64,000 nucleotides of DNA from the NCBI GenBank assembly GCA_964558465.1, contig CAZLEF010000001.1, positions 248,001-312,000 of the forward strand, given 5' to 3'. The notes beneath the pieces were generated by a model. That model was not told the DNA's origin and did not search any database. It was given only the letters and a program-made list of their open reading frames with translations. The position numbers and the translations under genes are program-made. The stretch's first letter is position 1. Each line of letters starts with the position of its first letter. Positions 1 to 7,372 of the stretch are shown here, in pieces. The stretch is from JACJYC01 sp964558465 (GTDB lineage: Bacteria > Bacteroidota > Bacteroidia > Chitinophagales > Saprospiraceae).

Positions 1-2219
1 GTATTGCCGGACGCGGCTTTTTCGGCTTCAATAAAGGGCGTAAGATAGGCAACGGCTTTTTTCATTACCCTGGCGCTCTTGACCACCTGCGGCAAAAACA
101 TTTTGCCCGATCCAAAAAGATCGCCTACCACATTCATGCCGTCCATTAACGGGCCTTCAATGACGGAAAGCGGGCCGGCTAACATCTGACGGGCTTCCTC
201 GGTGTCTGTCTCAATAAAATCCGTAATGCCCTTTACAAGTGCATATTCCAGCCGTTTATTTACCGGGACATCCCGCCAGGCCAGGTCTCGCTGGATTTGA
301 CGGCCGCCGTCATTTTTTACCCGTTCGGCATAGTCCGTGAGCCGCTCGGTCGCATCCGGCCTTCGGTTGAACAGCACATCCTCCACCCTTTCCAGCAAGT
401 CTTTGGGAATCGCTTCGTACACTTCGATCATCCCTGCATTGACAATCCCCATATCCATGCCGGCTTTGATGGCATGATAAAGGAACGCCGAATGCATGGC
501 TTCCCGAATAGCATCGTTGCCCCGGTAGGAAAATGAAATATTGCTGACGCCGCCGCTGATTTTTGCGCCGGGGCAGCGTTTTTTGATCTGGCGCGTCGCC
601 TCTATAAAATGGACGGCGTAATCGTTGTGTTCGTCAATTCCTGTCGCAACAGCAAAGATGTTGGGATCAAAAATGACATCCTCCGGCGGAAAACCCAACT
701 CATCGGTCAGGATGCGGTATGCCCGGCTGCAAATGGACACTTTCCGGTCAATGGTGTCTGCCTGGCCTTGTTCATCGAATGCCATGACAACGGCCGCCGC
801 GCCGTAACGCCGCACCAGCCTGGCCTGGCGTTTAAACGCTTCTTCTCCTTCTTTCAGCGAAATGGAGTTGACCACACATTTGCCTTGTACACATTTCAAT
901 CCGGCTTCGATGACTTCCCATTTGGAAGAATCGATCATAATCGGCAGCTTGGCGATCTCAGGTTCTGCCATGACCAAATTGAGGAAAGTGGTCATAGCGG
1001 CTTTGGAATCCAGCAAGCCTTCATCCATATTTACATCCAGGATTTGCGCTCCTCCCTCTACTTGTTGTTGGGCGACCCTCAGCGCCTCGGGATATTTCCC
1101 TTCCAGGATCAACCGGGCAAACATCCTGGAACCGGTGACATTGGTGCGTTCTCCGATATTGACAAAATTGGTGTTGGGCCGGATCTCCAGGGGTTCCAAC
1201 CCGCTTAGACGGGTATAAGCCGGCCTTACAGGCGGTTTTCGGGGTGGTATGCCGGCAACAGCCCCGGACATCAACCGGATGTGTTCAGGGGTGGTGCCGC
1301 AACATCCGCCGATGATGTTGACAAAACCCGAGGCTGCAAAATCGCGGATGTAGGCCTGCATTTCTTCAGGACCCTGATCATAGGCGCCCAGTTCGTTGGG
1401 CAAACCGGCATTCGGATAGGCATGTGTCAGGCAATCGGCGATTTCGGATAGGTTTTCGAGGTACGGACGCATTTCTTCGGCCCCAAGCGCACAGTTCAAG
1501 CCGATGCAAAAAGGTTTTGCATGCTGCATGGAGATCCAGAAAGCTTCTACGGTCTGGCCGGAAAGCGTGCGGCCGCTGGCATCCGTGATCGTTCCGGAGA
1601 TCATGACCGGCAAACGGACACCGGTCTCTTCAAAAAACGTCTGAATGGCAAAAACAGCAGCTTTGGCATTGAGCGTATCAAAAATCGTCTCCACTAAAAG
1701 GATGTCGACGCCGCCGTCTGCCAATCCTTTGACCTGCTCGTAATAAGAAGCCATGACCGTATCAAAATCGACGGCTCTGAAGCCCGGGTTGTTAACATCC
1801 GGAGAAAGAGAAAGCGACTTGTTCATCGGACCGATGGCGCCGGCTACGAAACGAGGTTTTGCAGCGCTGAATTCGTCGGCAGCACGGCGTGCGATCAGAG
1901 CGGCCGCTTTGTTGATATCATAGGCAAATGCCTGGGTATCATAATCGGCCTGGGATATGGAAGTGGCGTTGAACGTATTGGTTTCAATGATATCGGAGCC
2001 GGCTTCGAGGTATTCCCTGTGGATGGACAGAATGATCTCCGGTTGGGTCAGGCATAAAATATCGTTGTTGCCTTTTAAGTCGGTAGGCCAATCCCTGAAT
2101 TGCAAGCCCCTGTAGCCGGCTTCATCCAATTTATAACGCTGGATCATGGTTCCCATAGCGCCATCCAGCACCAGGATCCGGTCGTTGGCCAGTTGAGATA
2201 ACTTTTTTTCAATTGTCAT
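1..2219 (-). CDS. metH: Cobalamin-dependent methionine synthase, N-terminal ~739 residues (cut by window edge)
   Basis: Transfers the methyl group of 5-methyltetrahydrofolate through cobalamin to homocysteine, giving methionine in the cytoplasm. The visible part holds the homocysteine-binding barrel, whose zinc ligands can be placed at Cys243 (LNCA) and Cys306/Cys307 (GGCCGT), four residues from the E. coli positions; then the pterin-binding barrel; then the helical cap domain, which runs into the window edge (DGMNVVGDLFGSGKMFLPQV is readable near positions 80-150). The cobalamin DxHxxG motif and the activation domain must lie beyond position 1. The start is the ATG at 2219 (MTIEKKLSQL), about 20 nt downstream of a good promoter at 2246-2273. 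The reading frame is open and clean throughout. Homology is unmistakable; the only uncertainty is the unseen 3' part. Confidence 0.97.
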   Translation of the reverse strand, partial: MTIEKKLSQLANDRILVLDGAMGTMIQRYKLDEAGYRGLQFRDWPTDLKGNNDILCLTQPEIILSIHREYLEAGSDIIETNTFNATSISQADYDTQAFAYDINKAAALIARRAADEFSAAKPRFVAGAIGPMNKSLSLSPDVNNPGFRAVDFDTVMASYYEQVKGLADGGVDILLVETIFDTLNAKAAVFAIQTFFEETGVRLPVMISGTITDASGRTLSGQTVEAFWISMQHAKPFCIGLNCALGAEEMRPYLENLSEIADCLTHAYPNAGLPNELGAYDQGPEEMQAYIRDFAASGFVNIIGGCCGTTPEHIRLMSGAVAGIPPRKPPVRPAYTRLSGLEPLEIRPNTNFVNIGERTNVTGSRMFARLILEGKYPEALRVAQQQVEGGAQILDVNMDEGLLDSKAAMTTFLNLVMAEPEIAKLPIMIDSSKWEVIEAGLKCVQGKCVVNSISLKEGEEAFKRQARLVRRYGAAAVVMAFDEQGQADTIDRKVSICSRAYRILTDELGFPPEDVIFDPNIFAVATGIDEHNDYAVHFIEATRQIKKRCPGAKISGGVSNISFSYRGNDAIREAMHSAFLYHAIKAGMDMGIVNAGMIEVYEAIPKDLLERVEDVLFNRRPDATERLTDYAERVKNDGGRQIQRDLAWRDVPVNKRLEYALVKGITDFIETDTEEARQMLAGPLSVIEGPLMDGMNVVGDLFGSGKMFLPQVVKSARVMKKAVAYLTPFIEAEKAASGN

Positions 2220-2245
2220 TTGACGGCATGCGGTTTTTGAATGTG

Positions 2246-2273
2246 CAAAAATACGGAATGGCCGGTTAACAAA
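2246..2273 (-). promoter_or_regulatory. metH promoter, TTTG-N16-TATTTTTG
   Basis: On the minus strand a perfect Bacteroidota -7 element TATTTTTG (2253-2246) follows a TTTG at 2273-2270 with 16 nt between. Predicted transcription start is around 2240, leaving a leader of about 20 nt before the metH ATG. The same TTTG-N16-TAnnTTTG spacing recurs before gpmI and tatA. Confidence 0.6.
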
Positions 2274-2743
2274 TGGTCAGGAATAAGAGAACAGATCAGT
2301 TTAAAAAACGTTGAAGGGGAGGAAAGGCAGGCGCTTTAAAAATAAACATGAGTCATCCCGGATTTTGGCATAGCCCAGGGTTCAGGATGAACTTTAGGCG
2401 GTTACTTGTTTCAATGCTGAGGAATTGTCCAAAGGACCCTTTTGGAGAGGAATTAAGGAATCGATGGGATCAGTTCGGGATGAATTTTAGGAGGCTGCCT
2501 GTCCCAAAGGGCCCATGTACCTTCGGAAAAGTAGCCGCCTGAGAAACGGCCGTTTGAAAAGGAGGGCGGTCGTTGCGGCAACGGGGGAGAACATCAACAA
2601 TCAACAATCATCAATCATGTAATCGTCAATCATCAATAAAAAAATATTTGATTGACGACTGCCGATCGATGATTGTTGATGTCAGGAGCAAAAAATTCGA
2701 AACGACTCATGTCTTGTTATCACCCGATCGACTTAAACCGGGC
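2274..2743. other. Intergenic stretch with degenerate repeats, no convincing gene
   Basis: About 520 bp separate metH from the convergently placed end of the DUF2911 gene. An imperfect direct repeat lies at about 2390-2412 and 2473-2504 (GTTCAGGATGAACTTTAGG versus AGTTCGGGATGAATTTTAG); in one frame both encode a GMNFRRL-like string, as if a short unit had duplicated. A 12-bp palindrome AAACGGCCGTTT lies near 2545. I find no ORF with a recognisable product. It may be decayed repeat DNA; the large hairpin at 2592-2681 is listed separately. Confidence 0.4.
2592..2681. repeat. 90-nt nested inverted repeat built from ATCA-type words
   Basis: The outer arms CATCAACAATCA (2592-2603) and TGATTGTTGATG (2670-2681) are exact complements. 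Inside them CGTCAATCA (2624-2632) pairs with TGATTGACG (2649-2657). The left half also repeats short TCAATCATCAAT words in tandem. It could extrude as a long imperfect hairpin. It is followed by no strong T tract, so it is not an obvious terminator; an intergenic repeat family is more likely. Confidence 0.6.
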
Positions 2744-3868
2744 TTAATTGATATCCTGCTTTAATTTCAGTTTTTCGATGGCCTGTGTCATGGAATCCTT
2801 GTTGATTTGGTCAGGCGCCTGTTCCAGCCCTTTTTTTGCATGTTCCAGCGCTTTGTCGTATTGGCCTACCGCCGAAAGCCCCCGGGCCATGCCAACATGG
2901 GTTGGCCAGCCGCCCTTTTCTTTTTCAAAATTGTATTTAAAAATTTCAAGGGCCTTTTCCTTCATGCCGGAAGCGAGCAATTGGCGACCGTAGGCATGGA
3001 TTTGAAAAGCGGTGGCAGTGGGGTGCTTAACGGCTTTGTCCATGACTTCTGCCGATTCGGAAGAGCGGCCAAGTTTTTGCAAGACCTGAGCTTTGTTCGA
3101 AAGGGTTGCAAAATTTTCCTGTCCAATAAAAGGAAGGCTCACGGCATTTTCAGCCCATACCAGGGCTTCTTCCAGATGGGTATCGGCCTGAACGCAAAAC
3201 GCCGAAGCATTCACCCAGTTTTGCCAGGTGAAGCCAGGGCTGTTCTGCAATTCATTGCGCAGTTGAGCGACATAAAGTTCGTTCAAATCTTTTACTTCAA
3301 TGGTAAAGGGCAATTTCAGGTTTTCCCAGATCAAAGCAACCGTGGCTGACCCCGGTTGGCGATCCACAAATTCGTAGGTCAGCCATTCGTGAAAACCGGT
3401 GCTTTCCGGGGTAGCGGTAACCCTGATGGCATCTTCGGCGGGGTTGTAGAAAAAGCTGCCCCACGCGGTGGAATTTTTTGAGAATATCAGGGTCCAGGGG
3501 CCGCTTTCCTGCGGGATGATATGAAACCCGTATTTCCCGGCCGCCAGAGGTTTACCCTGGATCAGCACATCGTGCGAAAATTCAAAAGTCGTGTTCTCAT
3601 TGGCGCCTGCACGCCAGGGAATCTCCGTTGCGGAGCCAAAACTATTGGGCGCCAGCCCCCAGGGAACCAACTGGCCCCAGATTTTTCCTTCGCGCTTTCG
3701 AACGCCGGGACTTCCGTAATCAATGGTGACCGTCGCAATAGAACCAATGAATTGGGTAACCGAGCTTTTCTGGTTATTCCCGCTGGGCGGAAGGGTTACT
3801 TGCGACATAACAGGTTGGACAGCAATGACAAAAGCAGCCACTGCCAGGAGTCGGGCAAATTTGATCAT
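2744..3868 (-). CDS. Secreted DUF2911 protein with C-terminal TPR-like region
   Basis: 374 residues. An N-terminal signal peptide (about residues 1-22, hydrophobic LLAVAAFVIAVQPVMS ending before QVTLPPSG) points to export. Residues 25-190 match the DUF2911 family common in Bacteroidota, with the conserved VTIDYGSPGVRKREGKIWG and the later WRAGANENTTFEFS and LAAGKYGFHIIP stretches. Residues 200-370 are helical, with helix pairs such as KAQVLQKLGRSSESAEVMDK and GMARGLSAVGQYDKALEHAKKGL typical of tetratricopeptide repeats. The biochemical role of DUF2911 is unknown. The ATG at 3868 sits about 55 nt from a TATATTTG -7 element. It appears monocistronic. Confidence 0.9.
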   Translation of the reverse strand: MIKFARLLAVAAFVIAVQPVMSQVTLPPSGNNQKSSVTQFIGSIATVTIDYGSPGVRKREGKIWGQLVPWGLAPNSFGSATEIPWRAGANENTTFEFSHDVLIQGKPLAAGKYGFHIIPQESGPWTLIFSKNSTAWGSFFYNPAEDAIRVTATPESTGFHEWLTYEFVDRQPGSATVALIWENLKLPFTIEVKDLNELYVAQLRNELQNSPGFTWQNWVNASAFCVQADTHLEEALVWAENAVSLPFIGQENFATLSNKAQVLQKLGRSSESAEVMDKAVKHPTATAFQIHAYGRQLLASGMKEKALEIFKYNFEKEKGGWPTHVGMARGLSAVGQYDKALEHAKKGLEQAPDQINKDSMTQAIEKLKLKQDIN

Positions 3869-3928
3869 ACGTCAAAATTTTTTGTAAAAAAATGAATAAA
3901 TGGCAGGAATAAAATGTGGCAAGTGGTG

Positions 3929-3936
3929 CAAATATA
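3929..3936 (-). promoter_or_regulatory. -7 element TATATTTG for the DUF2911 gene
   Basis: Perfect TAnnTTTG on the minus strand, about 60 nt upstream of the ATG at 3868. No clear -33 TTTG is visible. Assignment rests on the consensus and position only. Confidence 0.45.
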
Positions 3937-3998
3937 GGGATTTATCGTTTGCCGGAGATTGTTTTTGAGAAAAAAAAATTAAAACAAGGGCAAGGCGC

Positions 3999-4601
3999 TT
4001 ATTTTAAGGCGGCAGGCTGGCGGAGTGCCGGAATTTGAATTTCAGGAATGATTTGTTCGAACCAGTTCAAAGGAGCATGTATCTTATCGCCGGTGAGTGT
4101 ATCGCAAACAAAGAAGAGATAATACAATTGCAGGTTTTGACCCATGGTGTCCAGTAAATGTTTCAACCGGGGCTTGGCGTTTTCAGGCCTTCGGTTGGTT
4201 AAGGCCTCCCGCCAGATATAATAGGCTTCATCGTGCAATTCGATAATGTCCAATACACTGGAGGAATCAAGGTGGTTTTCCATGTATTTCCGGGCCAGCG
4301 CGCCATGGTGTTTCGACCAGTCGCGGGGTTCCCGTTTGTCTTCGAGGAATTTAAAAGTGTCATGTGCAAAAGTGATAATCCGGAGATCCCTTCTATCCTG
4401 GTCTGATATTTCCAGTTTTTCAATGTTATCAAGGACTTCCCGGATATGTTTATAGATTTCGCCCTCCGGGTGACCAAATCTCGGAACGCCCCAAAACAAG
4501 CCTTCTGAAAAAGCAGGATCAGCAAGCAGCCGGCGCTCTAAAGGCGTTTCAGGTTTGAGCGTTGCCATCAGGTCTACCGGGTGAAAGTTGGGTTGTCGCA
4601 T
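3999..4601 (-). CDS. HD-domain (metal-dependent phosphohydrolase-like) protein
   Basis: 200-residue cytoplasmic protein. The pattern fits the HD superfamily: His27-type helix EIYKHIREVLDN, an FAHDTFKF segment supplying the HD pair, KHHGALARKY, and a later DIIELHDEAYYIW segment with another His-Asp. HD proteins hydrolyse phosphate esters or nucleotides, but nothing here identifies the substrate. No signal peptide or membrane segment. It is divergently transcribed from the htrA gene at 4768, with 166 bp between the starts. The ATG at 4601 is the only reasonable start. Confident as a gene; family assignment is from motif reading. Confidence 0.78.
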   Translation of the reverse strand: MRQPNFHPVDLMATLKPETPLERRLLADPAFSEGLFWGVPRFGHPEGEIYKHIREVLDNIEKLEISDQDRRDLRIITFAHDTFKFLEDKREPRDWSKHHGALARKYMENHLDSSSVLDIIELHDEAYYIWREALTNRRPENAKPRLKHLLDTMGQNLQLYYLFFVCDTLTGDKIHAPLNWFEQIIPEIQIPALRQPAALK

Positions 4602-4767
4602 ATCAAAAAGTGGTTTGCAACCAAACTTTTGGAATCAATGGGTGTTAATTTCCTGTTAAATAATGTTTTCAGAACAGTATTTACTTTGCAATAGTAGTTA
4701 AATTTGGTAACAAAGCAGTTGAAATGTCTATATCATATCCGATTGTTCAAAACAAAAAAACGAAAAG

Positions 4768-5919
4768 ATGAAGCAGTTATTTTCACTGGTTGTTGCCGGG
4801 GTTGTGGGCGGCCTGATCACCCTTGGCGGGTTTTATGTACTTCAACCCCGGGCAGGAACGAACGCGCAGACTGTTGAGGTAATTCCTGCCAGATTTGTTA
4901 ACCAGGCGCCCCGGAGTGCGGCAAATATTCCTTTTGATTTTTCAATTGCAGCCGAACGGGCCATGCCCTCAGTAGTTCATATTGCCTCGGTTGTTGAACA
5001 ATCGCGCGCGGGTTCAGACAAAAACAATACCCAGGACCCCTTCCGGTTCTTTTTTGGTGATGAATGGCCACAGGGGCCAAGGGGCGGAGCAGGATCAGGG
5101 GTTATCTATTCTGAGGATGGATACATCATTACCAATAACCATGTGGTTGAAGGCGCCACCGAAATTGAGGTGACTTTGTTTGACAATCGCCAATTTTTGG
5201 CCAGAATTATTGGAACGGATAAAAAAACCGACCTGGCCGTTTTGAAAATTGACGCATCCGGTTTGCCGACCCTCGAAATCGGCAATTCCGACGAGGCCAA
5301 GGTGGGCGAGTGGGTATTGGCTGTCGGCAATCCTTTTGATTATTTGACCTCAACCGTTACGGCAGGCATCATAAGCGCCAAAGGCCGCAATATCCAGTTG
5401 TTAGGCGGCCAGGATGCCATTGAAGCCTTTATACAAACGGACGCCGCAGTGAACCCGGGCAACAGCGGAGGGGCTTTATTGGATGCAGAAGGAAAATTCC
5501 TGGGCATTAATACTGCTATTGCAACACAAACAGGCGTTTTCCAGGGGTATTCCTTTGCCATCCCGATCAATCTGGTTACCCGTATCGCAGACGATATTAT
5601 CTCGTACGGCGCATACAAAAGGCCCTATCTCGGGGTTCAAATTACCGAACTGGATGACCAGGAAGCCCAGGAATTAAGCCTCAACATCAGCCAGGGGGTA
5701 CTCATTCAGGAAATTGTTGACGGCGGCTCCGCTCAATATGCAGGCATTTTGCCAAAGGATGTAATCGTGAAAGTGGACCAAAAGAATATTAAAACGGTAG
5801 GCGACCTTCAGGAAGCGGTTGGCCGGGCTAAAGTCGGTGATACCGTCAAGGTCACCTTAAACCGAAAAGGAAAAGAAATTGAGGTTCCGGTGCGCTTAAA
5901 AGCGTACGAAAATCAGTAA
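4768..5919 (+). CDS. htrA: HtrA/DegP-family periplasmic serine protease, single PDZ domain
   Basis: 383 residues. An N-terminal hydrophobic stretch (residues 4-26) is a signal anchor or signal peptide. The trypsin-like domain shows the complete triad: His125 in NNHVVEG, Asp155 in KTDLAVLKI and Ser233 in GNSGGALL. One PDZ domain follows (about residues 290-380, beginning PYLGVQI and ending EIEVPVRLK), so it resembles DegS/HhoA-type enzymes with one PDZ rather than E. coli DegP with two. It should degrade misfolded envelope proteins. A near-consensus -7 (TTACTTTG at 4681-4688, preceded by TGTTTTC) gives a leader of about 70 nt. A strong intrinsic terminator follows at 6022. Confidence 0.95.
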   Translation: MKQLFSLVVAGVVGGLITLGGFYVLQPRAGTNAQTVEVIPARFVNQAPRSAANIPFDFSIAAERAMPSVVHIASVVEQSRAGSDKNNTQDPFRFFFGDEWPQGPRGGAGSGVIYSEDGYIITNNHVVEGATEIEVTLFDNRQFLARIIGTDKKTDLAVLKIDASGLPTLEIGNSDEAKVGEWVLAVGNPFDYLTSTVTAGIISAKGRNIQLLGGQDAIEAFIQTDAAVNPGNSGGALLDAEGKFLGINTAIATQTGVFQGYSFAIPINLVTRIADDIISYGAYKRPYLGVQITELDDQEAQELSLNISQGVLIQEIVDGGSAQYAGILPKDVIVKVDQKNIKTVGDLQEAVGRAKVGDTVKVTLNRKGKEIEVPVRLKAYENQ

Positions 5920-6021
5920 CTTTGCCGGACCTTTTGGAACCTTGACCCCTTATATGACGTTTATACACGTATGAAGATATAAAGAGCTTGTTTAAAGTTG
6001 GTTTTTCGTTTTGTTTTGACG

Positions 6022-6061
6022 CGCCTGTTCTTTCCCAAAGAGCAGGCGTTTTTTTTTTTTT
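6022..6061 (+). terminator. Intrinsic terminator downstream of htrA
   Basis: A 12-bp stem CGCCTGTTCTTT (6022-6033) / AAAGAGCAGGCG (6037-6048) with loop CCC is followed by an uninterrupted run of 13 or so T. The single non-Watson-Crick pair is U-G only if the RNA is the plus-strand copy, which fits htrA transcription. Confidence 0.88.
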
Positions 6062-6312
6062 GAAAATCAAAAAATAGAACAACAGGCTTGCAGGGTATGG
6101 CGCCCTGCAAGCATTGTTTTAAAGCATAGAAAAACTGCCGCAAGTAAGGTGCCAACAACGGTTTGACCTGGCTTGCGCCCTTTTTCATTGCAAAAAGAAA
6201 ATTATATTCAAAGGGATGAACAGGGTAAAGAAGAGGGTGTAATAGGATTAAATTTGGTTTTTGAAAGGCAAAAGAGAATGGAGATAAGAGAGTTGGCCAA
6301 AATCAGGCCTGA
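6062..6312. other. Hairpin-rich intergenic stretch after htrA
   Basis: The htrA-to-anti-sigma gap (5920-6528) holds no well supported gene. After the terminator a second perfect hairpin GCTTGCAGGG (6086-6095) / CCCTGCAAGC (6103-6112) occurs, and a third, weaker one around 6130-6175 (CGCAAGTAAGGT / ACCTGGCTTGCG) ends in a CCCTTTTTC tail. Repeated CTTGC words link the second and third. The last could terminate minus-strand or plus-strand read-through. Confidence 0.45.
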
Positions 6313-6411
6313 TTAATAATAGCGTCCACTGGTGGGTGAACTCATTTTTGCAAATCGGATAAGCCCTCCTCCGATCGCAAAAGCACAAATAGCGATGCAG
6401 ATAATTAACAT
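6313..6411 (-). CDS. Possible 32-residue membrane peptide
   Basis: ATG at 6411 to TAA at 6313 encodes a peptide with a strongly hydrophobic first half (LIICIAICAFAIGGGLI), a short basic hinge (RFAK) and a polar tail ending GRYY. That is the layout of small single-pass membrane peptides. There is no recognised family, no ribosome-binding site (often absent in this phylum) and no clear promoter, so it could be a chance ORF. Confidence 0.3.
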   Translation of the reverse strand: MLIICIAICAFAIGGGLIRFAKMSSPTSGRYY

Positions 6412-6528
6412 GACGACACCGGTTTTGGATTAAAAAATTGATTCAAGCGTGTATGTTCATGAGGGCAGGGCTAAGATGAGGCTTTTTTATTGAATTCCAA
6501 AAAATCCTTCGAAAAAAATGAAGATTTT

Positions 6529-7248
6529 TTATTTTTCAATATTTGCATTTGCATATAAGAAATTCAGAGAGGGGTGATCGCTGCCGCCCTGGGGCTCGAG
6601 GGTAACATTGACGCTTCGGGCATTTTCCAGGCAGTGGATGTTTTGCCAACCGGCAAACTGGTATTCCAATAAACCGATGGGGACCATTTCTCCGGCTATA
6701 TCCGCCCAGGCCTGGTATTGTTTATTTTCAGGAGGGACAGGCAGACTGGCGAGCTTCAATTTTGCGATTCCTCTGGGTTCATTCCAATAAACAATGATCC
6801 GGGAGCCGGATTTACCCAAAAGCAACAGGGGCAAAGAGGCGGTATCGTTGAGAAAAGCACAGAGGTTGTTTCCGGATTCCAGTTGGGATTGATACTTCGC
6901 GCTATTTTGCCGGCAGTTTTCCAGGCCGGCAGCCAGACCTTCAAGTTTTCCCTCTAATGCCCGCTTTTGCTGATAAAAAATTACGGCAACCACCAGGCTG
7001 GAAATCAACAACAGACCAGAAACGGCAGGAATTAAAGGAAAGGGCAGTTTTGGCAATGATTTTGGCGGGGAAGGAATCCCCTGTTTTCTGGCATAATCCG
7101 AAATACCCGATTGCAAAGCGGTCAATCGGCCGTTTAGCTCCGGAAAGGATTTGAGGTGCCTGACCACTTCGTCACATTCTTCCGGCGAAGCGAGGCCGAG
7201 CGCATATTTTTCCAGTAAACCGGACGCCAAAAAACTTTTTTTATCCAT
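6529..7248 (-). CDS. RskA-like anti-sigma factor, single-pass membrane protein
   Basis: 239 residues from the ATG at 7248 (MDKKSFLASG); an upstream TTG start at 7278 has no support. The N-terminal part, about residues 8-60 (LEKYALGLASPEECDEVVRH), is the helical cytosolic region usual in Bacteroidota anti-sigma proteins. A transmembrane helix follows (about residues 78-98, PAVSGLLLISSLVVAVIFY), then a coiled coil, then an RskA-type C-terminal domain (IVYWNEPRGIAKLKLASLPVPP, YQAWADI, LEPQGGS). Such proteins hold an ECF sigma factor at the membrane. No sigma gene is adjacent, so it is an orphan here; the nearest gene upstream is the TPR kinase 124 nt away on the same strand. Confidence 0.82.
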   Translation of the reverse strand: MDKKSFLASGLLEKYALGLASPEECDEVVRHLKSFPELNGRLTALQSGISDYARKQGIPSPPKSLPKLPFPLIPAVSGLLLISSLVVAVIFYQQKRALEGKLEGLAAGLENCRQNSAKYQSQLESGNNLCAFLNDTASLPLLLLGKSGSRIIVYWNEPRGIAKLKLASLPVPPENKQYQAWADIAGEMVPIGLLEYQFAGWQNIHCLENARSVNVTLEPQGGSDHPSLNFLYANANIEK

Positions 7249-7372
7249 TTTGCCGCACACTTTCGTTGTTGGCTGCAAAACACCTGCAGATTAAGGAGAA
7301 TAAAACTTGTAGCACTTTAAGAGAAAAGCGTGAGAGAAAAACAAAAGGAAGGATAAAAAGTTCAGATTCAGG

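Noticed and set aside
609..1208. Plus-strand ORF of 199 codons opposite metH
   Set aside because: It is antisense to the well conserved metH barrels and has no recognisable protein features.
2592..2681. CRISPR-like repeats
   Set aside because: Repeat words are 8-12 nt, irregularly spaced and without unique spacers; no cas genes in the window.
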